Below, piece after piece: positions 33,542-41,222 of a stretch of 64,000 bases of DNA (positions are counted from its first letter, which is position 1; the number at the start of each line of letters is the position of its first letter). The stretch is from Metallumcola ferriviriculae (GTDB lineage Bacteria > Bacillota > JADQBR01): assembly GCF_035573695.1 (NCBI RefSeq), contig NZ_CP121694.1:2642501-2706500 (forward strand), written 5' to 3'. Below the pieces are notes generated by a model that saw only the letters and a list, made by a program, of their open reading frames with translations, was not told where the DNA came from and searched no databases. The translations under genes were made by a program, and so were the position numbers.

Positions 33542-34915
33542 TCACTCTTTTATTATCTTGTATTTCTTAATCTTATCTCTTAGAGACCGTTCGCTGATAC
33601 CCAACATTTGCGCTGTTTTTTTTCGATGCCCGTTTAGGTGTCTAAGAGTTGCCTCTATTGACCTTTTTTCTATTTCCAACATGGACTGGCCGATATTTAT
33701 GGATATTTCGGCAGACGGGTCTGAAGTCTCTTGCTTGTTCTCATTTAAGGAAGCCCATGCGTCTAGATACTCTGGAAGATCATCCTTAGTAATTGCCTGC
33801 CCGGGGGAGATAGCCACGGCGTACTCGATAATGTTTGCCAACTGCCGCACGTTGCCCGGATAATGATGTTCCAATAAAATGCGTTTGGTATCTGCATCCA
33901 GCTGCTTTGCTTTCTTACCCATACTTTTGCAGATGCGACTGATAAAATAATCTATTAGCAACAAAATATCTTCTCTTCTTTCCCTTAAAGGGGGGATATG
34001 GATGGGAATTACATTGAGCCGAAAATAAAGGTCTTCGCGAAATTTCCCTTGTTTCACCAGCTCCAATAAATCCTTATTTGTGGCTGAGAGAATACGTACA
34101 TCAGCTTGAAGAGATTTATTTGAACCTAAGGGTGTGACTTCTCGTTGTTGAATTACCCTGAGTATCTTGGCTTGAAGCGAGAGAGGCATCTCTGCAACTT
34201 CATCAAGCATTAAAGTACCGCTGTTAGCGACGATAAGCTTTCCCACCTTATTCTGTACCGCGCCGGTGAAAGCCCCTTTTTGATAACCAAATAGTTCACT
34301 TTCCAGGAGGGGTTCGGGGATAGCGGCGCAGTTGATAACTTCAAAGGGGCCTTCTTTGCGCTTTCCCAAAAAATGAATGGCCCGACTTACCAGCTCTTTG
34401 CCGGTACCACTTTCGCCAGTAATTAAAACATTTGAATCAATGTCTTTAACTTTATCAATTAGGCGAAAAACCCGGCGCAGCGCCTTGCTTTTGCCGATGA
34501 TACCTCCATAGCTTTCGCTAAATGCTTCGTCAAGGTATTTAACTTTTGCTGAAAGTCTGTAGTATTCGACAGCGTTATCCAGCAGCAACAGCAACTCCTT
34601 TACGTCCAGGGGTTTGGTGATATAGTAGTAGGCTCCCAGTTTCATAGCCCTTACCGTGGACTCCACGGTGCCGTACGCTGTCATCATTATCACAACCGTT
34701 TGGGGGAAATCTCTTTTAATTTCCTCCAGAACCGCTAACCCGTCACTCTCTCCCAACCGCCAATCCAGCAGCACTACTGAAAATGACCTTTCATTTAATT
34801 TATCCAGACCTTCGGCTGCGCTGGTTGCCGTACTGACTTGGTAACTATCTTCTAACGCAAATGTTAAAGATGAGCAAATGGCTATTTCATCATCGATGAT
34901 TAAAATGTCATGCAC
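33542..34915 (-). CDS. Sigma-54-dependent response regulator (NtrC family)
   Basis: 457 residues in three parts. The receiver domain has acidic pair D8-D9, phospho-acceptor D51 (LLDWRLGES), T79 and K101. The AAA+ domain has Walker A GESGTGKE (167-174) and the sigma-54 contact loop GAFTGA (214-219). The Fis-type helix-turn-helix at the C-terminus reads KKTAQMLGISERSLRDKIKKY. It activates sigma-54 promoters after phosphorylation by the kinase encoded just upstream, whose end it overlaps by 8 bases. The probable target is the adjacent TRAP unit. Confidence 0.94.
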   Translation of the reverse strand: MHDILIIDDEIAICSSLTFALEDSYQVSTATSAAEGLDKLNERSFSVVLLDWRLGESDGLAVLEEIKRDFPQTVVIMMTAYGTVESTVRAMKLGAYYYITKPLDVKELLLLLDNAVEYYRLSAKVKYLDEAFSESYGGIIGKSKALRRVFRLIDKVKDIDSNVLITGESGTGKELVSRAIHFLGKRKEGPFEVINCAAIPEPLLESELFGYQKGAFTGAVQNKVGKLIVANSGTLMLDEVAEMPLSLQAKILRVIQQREVTPLGSNKSLQADVRILSATNKDLLELVKQGKFREDLYFRLNVIPIHIPPLRERREDILLLIDYFISRICKSMGKKAKQLDADTKRILLEHHYPGNVRQLANIIEYAVAISPGQAITKDDLPEYLDAWASLNENKQETSDPSAEISINIGQSMLEIEKRSIEATLRHLNGHRKKTAQMLGISERSLRDKIKKYKIIKE

Positions 34916-36953
34916 CTGCAGTCCTCCTTCGATCTAGCCTTACATCCGGATCCGGTGCCATACAAAGAACCTGCAGTCTTACCGTGGTTCCCTGACCAGA
35001 CACGCTGGATACGGTGATTTCCCCATGGTTTTCTTTGGCCAACTGGTAGCTAACTGTCAAACCCAGCCCAACACCCGTCGTTTTCATGGTAAAGAACGGG
35101 TCAAATATTTTATCTAGCTGGTGACTGGGTATACCATGACCTGAATCTGTAAAATTGATAAAAATTTTATCTCCGTTTGGTACGGCATTGATCACTAGTT
35201 CTTTTTTGCTGCATCCCTCCATAGCATCTATACCGTTAAAAATTAGGTTGAGAGCTACTTGTTTAAGTTGGTTGGGATCGGCAAAAACAGTCAGATCTTT
35301 ATTAACTTCAGTACGGACTCTTATTCCTTTATCTGCAAAGGTTTTTGTAAATAAAATCAGAATGGAGTCCAGCCACTGGGAGAGATTGAAAGTTTTTTGT
35401 TCCGCTTTTTTGGGCCGCGAGTAGTCCAGCAGGCCTTCAACGATACCGTTTAGTCGGTTGACTTCCTTGGGAAGATAAGTCGCCATTTCTTCCCTGAACA
35501 GAGGGTTATGATGCTTTCTGGGTAACAATTCCGTAAACGCCTTTATAGAAGTTAGGGGGTTGCGTATTTCATGAGCAATACCGGCAATTAATTGACCCAA
35601 GGCGCGCATTTTCTCCTGGGTGATCAGCTTTTGCTGCAGTTTCCTTTCGTTGGTACGGTCCTGGATGGTGATGAGGGTGCCCATAATATTTTCTTGCACA
35701 TCAAGTAATGGTAAAATATCACAGGTGATGTTTTTTACCTGTTTATCAATAGACATCTCTACTTCCGCCTGCTGCACTTCTTCCCGGTTGGCAATTTGTT
35801 TTTGGAAAGGTACCAACATGCAGTTCAGCCGGTTTAAACTCTGATAGTGGGTTTGATATAGGCGGGACTTATTTTCTAATTTCAATATATTAAGCGCCGC
35901 CGGGTTAATGGTAGATATTGTCCCGTCAAGGTCCAAGGTGATAATACCATTTTTTACACTGGTTAAAATCTGCTCTTTAAAGGTATCATTTTCTGCAAGT
36001 AATGCCCGCTGCTCTTTCAGATTGATATTAGCTTGGGAAAGGTCCTTGGTACGTTTAGCTACTTCTAACCGCAAGTTATAGTTCCAAAGCAGGCCAAGCA
36101 GGGTTGAAATTACTATAAATACCGCCAGCACCTGAATGATTCTTGTAAAAGGGGCAGTGACAAAAGATAGTTTTTCGTCAAACCATGAGTAGTAAATATG
36201 ATCAAACTGGCCATTGGCCCGGATCGTCTTTAATGAAGAATTGAGCTTCTCAAGCAGTTGATAATTGCCCTGGCGTACGGCGATGGCATAATCAGCGGGT
36301 TGAATGGGGCCACCTACCAATTTATATTTACCTTCCATCCCGTAAGATTTTAGCAGGCGTTTAGCGGTCCAAGGATTACCAATAAATGCGTCGGCCCTGC
36401 CGCTGAGGAGTAAGTCTAGCGCTTCTTTTTGGTTGAATGCCACATTGACTCTTACCCGCCGGATATTGCTCAGCAAACCCTCCAGCATTTGCGAATGTTC
36501 TATAGCCGCTGTATGACCTTTCAAATCTGCCAAATGTTCAATACCTTCGATGTATGAGGGAACAACAATAGTCTCTGATATGGTAAACACTGTATCAGAA
36601 AAATCAAAGAGGTCGTCTCTTGCTTGGGTATACTTCATTCCGGCTACAGCATCTACTTTACCTGTCTCTAAAGCAGCTATCGCATCAGCCCATTCAAGCG
36701 GTATCAGTTCTATTTTTATACCGCCGAGGTCCTCTACAGCGTTGATTAAGTCTATATTGTAACCTGTCAATTCCCCTCTTTCATTATAGTAGGAAAATGG
36801 GGGGAGATATTTATGGACAGCTATTTTTACTGTTGATTCTGGCGAAGAAGCTTTCAGTTCCGATAAACTGGCCATTGACTCAGGCGGCGATATAGTACCT
36901 AGGGTTAATGCCATGGTCAGTACTATCAGTATCTGCATTAGGCGGTTTATCAT
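34908..36953 (-). CDS. Sensor histidine kinase with extracellular solute-binding (SBP_bac_3) domain
   Basis: 681 residues. A signal/anchor segment (1-22) is followed by a family 3 periplasmic-binding-like domain (about 42-262, VKIAVHKYLPPFSYYNERGE) and a membrane helix (273-293). A PAS-like domain lies near 320-430, the HisKA phospho-histidine is H461 (IAGIAHEIRNPL), and the ATPase domain has N573, DSGHGIP (603-609) and GVGLGL (627-632). It probably binds an amino acid or organic acid outside the cell directly. GGGGGT lies before the ATG. It is divergent from the orphan TAXI gene. Confidence 0.93.
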   Translation of the reverse strand: MINRLMQILIVLTMALTLGTISPPESMASLSELKASSPESTVKIAVHKYLPPFSYYNERGELTGYNIDLINAVEDLGGIKIELIPLEWADAIAALETGKVDAVAGMKYTQARDDLFDFSDTVFTISETIVVPSYIEGIEHLADLKGHTAAIEHSQMLEGLLSNIRRVRVNVAFNQKEALDLLLSGRADAFIGNPWTAKRLLKSYGMEGKYKLVGGPIQPADYAIAVRQGNYQLLEKLNSSLKTIRANGQFDHIYYSWFDEKLSFVTAPFTRIIQVLAVFIVISTLLGLLWNYNLRLEVAKRTKDLSQANINLKEQRALLAENDTFKEQILTSVKNGIITLDLDGTISTINPAALNILKLENKSRLYQTHYQSLNRLNCMLVPFQKQIANREEVQQAEVEMSIDKQVKNITCDILPLLDVQENIMGTLITIQDRTNERKLQQKLITQEKMRALGQLIAGIAHEIRNPLTSIKAFTELLPRKHHNPLFREEMATYLPKEVNRLNGIVEGLLDYSRPKKAEQKTFNLSQWLDSILILFTKTFADKGIRVRTEVNKDLTVFADPNQLKQVALNLIFNGIDAMEGCSKKELVINAVPNGDKIFINFTDSGHGIPSHQLDKIFDPFFTMKTTGVGLGLTVSYQLAKENHGEITVSSVSGQGTTVRLQVLCMAPDPDVRLDRRRTAGA

Positions 36954-37004
36954 TTACATACCCCCAGGTATCATATAAACTATAGGCACAGTAAGGACTT
37001 TACC

Positions 37005-37026
37005 AGATAACAATGTTCAGTTATCT
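37005..37026. promoter_or_regulatory. Inverted repeat in the kinase/TAXI divergent promoter region
   Basis: AGATAAC and GTTATCT, perfect 7-base arms 8 bases apart, about 50 bases from the kinase start and 90 from the TAXI start. Two direct AGGTACGT copies lie nearer the TAXI gene (37074-37092). This could be a shared operator. No sigma-54 box was found here. Confidence 0.4.
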
Positions 37027-37115
37027 TTCTACGCTGGTGGTAATTAATCCTCCCGAGGATAATTTGTTACGGGTAGGTACGTGTTAGGTACGTATTGATG
37101 AAAGGAGCAGTAACA

Positions 37116-38141
37116 GTGAGAAAAGCAATATTCTGGGTTGCGATAATTTTGCTGATCACTGCCACTTTTTTAGGGTGCAGTGGCCTATCTTTATGGTCAA
37201 ATGCAGAAAATGGCTCAGGGCCGAAAAACACCAACAGCAGTACTACCCGAGAAGCAGTTACTATATTGACCGGGGGTACGTCCGGAGTATACTTCCCCCT
37301 AGGCGGTGCCTTAGCGGAAATATATCACCGAAATTTGAATGTGGCAGTTTCATTTCAATCAACTGGCGCTTCGGCGGAAAACTGTTACAAATTGGCCCGC
37401 GGCAAAGGAGAATTGGCATTTGCTATGGCGGATACAGTGTCTGATGCTTATTATGGCCAAGGTAGATTTGAAGGCAAACCATTGACCAATATTAGAGGAT
37501 TATCAGCCATGTATTCCAATTATCTGCATCTGATTACCACCAAAGATAAAGGAATAGCTTCGCTGGCAGATATCAGGGGAAAAAGGGTGGCGGTAGGCGC
37601 CCACGGCAGCGGTACCGAAATTAATGCAAAGCGTGTCCTGATTGCTGCTGGATTAACTTATGATGATATAGAAGAACACTTCTTATCTTTTGCCGAAGCG
37701 ATTCAGGGCTTACGAGACGAGACTATTGACGTCGCTGTTTTGTCGTCCGGCATTCCAAACATTGCGGTAAGCAAATTGGCGGCAGAAAAGCAGTTGGTGC
37801 TGATACCAGTTTCCCATAAAATAATAACTAAACTTCAAGAGGTTTCCCCTGCTTACACCGACGTTATTATTCCTGGTGCTACTTATCCCGGTGTTGACAC
37901 TAATATCGCTACGGTAGGTGTAAAAAACCTTATAGTTACTAGAGAAGAGCTTAGCGAGGAATTCGTATATAAACTAACGAAAGTAATTTTTGAGAATACC
38001 GATTTCTTAAGGAGTACCCATGCTGCTGCAGATAATATCCTCCTAGACACCGCTGTAGAAGGTATGCCAATTCCATTACATCAAGGGGCTGAGAGGTATT
38101 ATCGGGAAATGGGAGTATTAGAGCCCCAAGTTTCGCCATGA
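37116..38141 (+). CDS. TAXI-family solute-binding lipoprotein (third, without permease)
   Basis: About 341 residues. The signal peptide (VRKAIFWVAIILLITATFL) ends in the lipobox FLGC. TILTGGTSGVYFPLGGALAE and STGASAENCYKLARG match the TAXI pocket motifs. I choose GTG 37116 with AAAGGAG 8 bases upstream; the ATG pair at 37095 would overlap that site. It is divergent from the sensor kinase and followed by DUF1850 with a 4-base overlap. No permease follows, so it may feed the second TRAP permease or act as a receptor for the kinase. Confidence 0.88.
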   Translation: MRKAIFWVAIILLITATFLGCSGLSLWSNAENGSGPKNTNSSTTREAVTILTGGTSGVYFPLGGALAEIYHRNLNVAVSFQSTGASAENCYKLARGKGELAFAMADTVSDAYYGQGRFEGKPLTNIRGLSAMYSNYLHLITTKDKGIASLADIRGKRVAVGAHGSGTEINAKRVLIAAGLTYDDIEEHFLSFAEAIQGLRDETIDVAVLSSGIPNIAVSKLAAEKQLVLIPVSHKIITKLQEVSPAYTDVIIPGATYPGVDTNIATVGVKNLIVTREELSEEFVYKLTKVIFENTDFLRSTHAAADNILLDTAVEGMPIPLHQGAERYYREMGVLEPQVSP

Positions 38142-38674
38142 GAAACAAATCTATCGTTGTGGCTGTTGTCATGCTGGCTTTATGGTTCATTCCATTAGTG
38201 CCCATTCTAGCAATTAAGGACCAGGATACCGGGAAAATACTAACGGCAGTTTTTACTCAAAACAATACTTTTAGTTTGGAATGGATTCATTCTGTAGAGC
38301 TTGAACCCTGGCAGGAAACTTATCGGCTGGCTGACGGAAAAATTAAGTTAACTGAAACCCGATTTAAGGCTTTCGGCGCCGGTTCGCCTGTTAACGAAGG
38401 TGACGAAATCTTCTTTAAAGACGGATGGATAGTGATAAGAGGTATTAATAGGGAACTTGATTTTCTCCCCTTAACAATTTCTCCTCGCAGCGGACACCGG
38501 CTAGATACAGGTAGAAAGGTGCTTCTATTGCAGGACGTTGCCCCAGGGGACAGGAACCTTATCATTGAGCAGGTCAAGGTGAACTTACCCCGGGCGGTTT
38601 ACTACCGCATTTTCATTGCCGGTGTCACTTATTGGTGTCAGGCACCTATGCCGGTGTCAGGCACCAATAAGTGA
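38138..38674 (+). CDS. DUF1850 protein (second), with C-terminus encoded by a repeat
   Basis: 178 residues. An N-terminal membrane helix (IVVAVVMLALWFIPLVPIL) and SLEWIHSVELEPWQETYRL mark DUF1850. Its ATG overlaps the TAXI stop by 4 bases. Residues 162-178 (GVTYWCQAPMPVSGTNK) are translated entirely from the GTGTCAC repeat that begins exactly at codon 162, and the TGA stop comes from AATAAGTGAC. The natural C-terminus has therefore probably been replaced by the insertion; whether the protein is still functional is unknown. Confidence 0.82.
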   Translation: MRNKSIVVAVVMLALWFIPLVPILAIKDQDTGKILTAVFTQNNTFSLEWIHSVELEPWQETYRLADGKIKLTETRFKAFGAGSPVNEGDEIFFKDGWIVIRGINRELDFLPLTISPRSGHRLDTGRKVLLLQDVAPGDRNLIIEQVKVNLPRAVYYRIFIAGVTYWCQAPMPVSGTNK

Positions 38675-38737
38675 CACCAATAAGTGACACTTTTGCCAAC
38701 TTTGGTGTCAGGCACTAATAAGTGACATTTTTGCTAA
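38621..38737. repeat. GTGTCAC-family palindromes, locus 5
   Basis: It contains GGTGTCACTTATTGGTGTCAG, two further GGTGTCAGGCACC-type boxes, two AATAAGTGACAC boxes and the CATTTTTGCTAAC tail also seen at loci 3 and 6. It overlaps the last 18 codons, including the stop, of the DUF1850 gene. Confidence 0.88.
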
Positions 38738-38841
38738 CACCATTCGTGATGTCTAAAACTCAGGTGGTGTTTTTATATCGTTTTTACTCGTAGATATATC
38801 GTGACAAGGTTAAACAACTTTATGAGCGCTATAAAGAATTT

Positions 38842-39822
38842 CTAGCCAAATATTTGCTTCAACTGAGCCATAACTCCTTGAGATTCACTGATTATCTCTT
38901 CAATCACCGCCTGAACAGGCTTCACTTCGTCAATTAATCCCACGGCGGTGCCGCACGCCAGCAGGCCAAGGTCCGGTTTCCCTTCCAGCCATGCAGCGCG
39001 ACCGCGCTTACCGTTAATGACAGCCATCAGATCTTGAAGTCCGCCGCCTCTTGCCTCGATACCCAAGGCTCGTTCCGCTGCTTCGTTGGCCAACACCCTA
39101 GTGGTATTTCTAATGGACTTTTGTACCAGAACGGTGTCGTTTTCGCTGGCTTCAATCAACCGCTGTTTTGTGTCCGGATGCGCGATACATTCTTCGGTAA
39201 AAACAAATCTGGTACCCATAGTTACTGCATCAGCTCCCAGAGCCAAAGCAGCTGTAAAACCTGACGCATCAGCAAATCCCCCGGCAGCAATCACAGGAAT
39301 TTGCACTCTTTTTTTCACCTTTGGCACAAAAACCAAAGAACTAACCTGATTTTCTCCGGGATGACCGCCGCATTCAAAGCCCGCAATAATGACGGCATCG
39401 GCCCCTATCTTTTCCGCTTTTAACGCATATCGCTCAGCAGGCTTCCCGGCAGGCACCTTATGGAATACTCTAATTCCGTTTTCCTGCAGTTTACCAATAA
39501 ACGGCTCGGGGCTTGCGCCGGAAGTCTCCACCACGGGCACCTTCTGTTCAATTGCGGTGCGAACGTACATTTTGGTTATCTCACCGGACTGCATTTCGGG
39601 CAGCATACTGATGGTCATCGCGAAAGGCCTATTCGTCAATTGCTTTACCTTTTCAATTTCTTTGGTTAACTCTTCTTGTTCAGAAAAGATGTTGGCAGAA
39701 ATTGTTCCTAAGCCCCCGGCATTGGATACAGCTGCTGCCAGTTCTGCCCGGCCTAAGCCCATCATCCCACCGCAGACAAGTGGGTATTTGATGCCTAACA
39801 TCTCCGTAATACGTGTTTTCAT
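38842..39822 (-). CDS. Nitronate monooxygenase / FabK-like flavoprotein
   Basis: 326 residues of the 2-nitropropane dioxygenase family, an FMN-binding TIM barrel. MLGIKYPLVCGGMMGLG at the start, SNAGGLGTIS, IIAGFECGGHPGE (with the conserved GHxG), PVIAAGGFAD and GADAVTMGTRFVF near the phosphate site are visible. It could oxidise nitronates or be an FMN-dependent enoyl reductase relative. GGAGG precedes the ATG. It stands alone between repeat loci 5 and 6. The 217 bases upstream (39823-40039) hold nothing I recognise. Confidence 0.88.
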   Translation of the reverse strand: MKTRITEMLGIKYPLVCGGMMGLGRAELAAAVSNAGGLGTISANIFSEQEELTKEIEKVKQLTNRPFAMTISMLPEMQSGEITKMYVRTAIEQKVPVVETSGASPEPFIGKLQENGIRVFHKVPAGKPAERYALKAEKIGADAVIIAGFECGGHPGENQVSSLVFVPKVKKRVQIPVIAAGGFADASGFTAALALGADAVTMGTRFVFTEECIAHPDTKQRLIEASENDTVLVQKSIRNTTRVLANEAAERALGIEARGGGLQDLMAVINGKRGRAAWLEGKPDLGLLACGTAVGLIDEVKPVQAVIEEIISESQGVMAQLKQIFG

Positions 39823-40039
39823 TTTCGCACCTCCATTAATTTTTAACTGCTCCTCAATGTCGTACAGGGTTACAATAACTGTGACACTTTTATAATAATG
39901 TCAACAACTGATCGATGTAATCGCCGGCTTACCCCCAGTCCTTCAAGCACCGAAAAGATCCACGCCGGAAAGAGCAGCTTCTTGATTTAATATTGCAATA
40001 ATGGTGCCAATGAATGTAATATCTTAACGCGCGTGGTGC

Positions 40040-40147
40040 AAGTGTCACTTATTGGTGTCAGGCACCGGGAACGGGCACCGGGAACGCTGCAAGTGTCACT
40101 TATTGGTGCCTGACACCATGACACCAATAAGTGACACTTTTGCTAAC
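40040..40147. repeat. GTGTCAC-family palindromes, locus 6 (downstream end of the RAYT element)
   Basis: GTGTCACTTATTGGTGTCAG-GCACC, a GGGCACCGGGAACG duplication, then GTGTCACTTATTGGTGCC and GACACCAATAAGTGACAC with the tail TTTTGCTAAC. The RAYT stop codon lies in this tail, 4 bases past the palindrome. Confidence 0.88.
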
Positions 40148-41192
40148 GGCTTCGCTGCAGTAAATTGAGTACGGCGGTGCGGCTCATGGTAATGTTGGCG
40201 CCTATTTGCTCGGGAGAATAGCCGTAACGTTTGGCATCTTTGATGTAGGCAATTTTGGCCGGGGTTAAATCACGCAGTCTTCTTCCGGACTTAAGTTGGT
40301 GAAACTCTTGGCTGGTACAGCAATTTTGGAGAAGGATTTCGTCCAATGGGGGCCAGTCCTGCGGTTCTCCTTTTGTCCCACGTTTTTTTATTTTCTCTGT
40401 GCCTTCCGTTATCTTTATTCTGCTGGTTAGATGGGTGTCTCCCTGCCCTTTGGGCTGATCGTTTTCCGGAATTTGTACTCGATTATTTTCTTGGGGATCT
40501 ATTAGGGCTTTGATTTGGACGTTTTCCGGAGAATTTACCTGGTCCGAAGGATTTACTTGGCCACTTTCTACAAGGGTCATTTTCTTGCTTCCCGATCTAT
40601 TTGCAATGTGGTCTGCTTCACCGATAACTCTTCCTTCTTCATAGTTATTATCGTCATGCTGCTGCATTAAACGCTTGTACACGACAGCGGCTTCCTGACG
40701 ATCAGGAGATATGGCATTTAGTATTACATCGGTATTGATAAAACCTGGGAGAGAACGCCTGTAATATATATCGCTGCTCCAATAATACTGCTCAGCGAGA
40801 GAGTATATTCCGGCTTTTACCGGGTTTTGGTGAATGTACCGTAACACCGCCAACAAGTAGCTTTCGTCCTTAATCAGCAGCGACTTATACCTCCCTTGAA
40901 ACACGTGCCCCACTCTATCCATGCTCTTATTGAAATACCGAGCATAGCGGCTGTTGAGCTGCTGCATGAAACATCTTAAAGGATTGTTGGTGCGCTGCAG
41001 CAGTAGATGATAGTGGTTACCCATCAGCACGTAACCCAAAATCCTGAAATTATGTTCGGTTACCATCTCCTCTAGGAGTTTAAGAAAATAACCTTTATGA
41101 CGGTCCGATTCAAAAATATACTCCCGGTTGTTCCCTCGCTGAATAACATGGTAAATGGCTCCCTCATAGTCAATCCGCGGTTTTCTGCCCAC
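40143..41192 (-). CDS. REP-associated tyrosine transposase (RAYT, Y1_Tnp family)
   Basis: 349 residues. The start GRKPRIDYEGAIYHVIQRGNN and the HUH pair in GNHYHLLL (H60, H62) are classic. The helix with the catalytic tyrosine is LNSRYARYFN (Y83 or Y86), followed by GHVFQGRYKS and AVLRYIHQNPVKA. These enzymes cut single-stranded DNA at hairpins and are linked to REP sequences. The C-terminal third is longer than in the smallest RAYTs and ends in a helix-turn-helix-like part (YSPEQIGANITMSRTAVLNLL). It starts at GTG 41192 with GAGGTG upstream. Repeat loci 6 and 7 flank it; an IS element sits in its leader. Confidence 0.92.
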   Translation of the reverse strand: MGRKPRIDYEGAIYHVIQRGNNREYIFESDRHKGYFLKLLEEMVTEHNFRILGYVLMGNHYHLLLQRTNNPLRCFMQQLNSRYARYFNKSMDRVGHVFQGRYKSLLIKDESYLLAVLRYIHQNPVKAGIYSLAEQYYWSSDIYYRRSLPGFINTDVILNAISPDRQEAAVVYKRLMQQHDDNNYEEGRVIGEADHIANRSGSKKMTLVESGQVNPSDQVNSPENVQIKALIDPQENNRVQIPENDQPKGQGDTHLTSRIKITEGTEKIKKRGTKGEPQDWPPLDEILLQNCCTSQEFHQLKSGRRLRDLTPAKIAYIKDAKRYGYSPEQIGANITMSRTAVLNLLQRSR

Positions 41193-41222
41193 AAAAAATC
41201 ACCTCGCAACTTATATTCCCTT

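Noticed and set aside
36954-37115. Sigma-54 promoter for the third TAXI gene
   Set aside because: No TGG-N10-GC arrangement with TTGC was found in this gap on either strand.
40040-40139. Hairpin cluster considered as a simple terminator only
   Set aside because: The same sequence blocks recur at eight other loci and flank the RAYT; a plain terminator would not be conserved in sequence. A terminator role may still be secondary.
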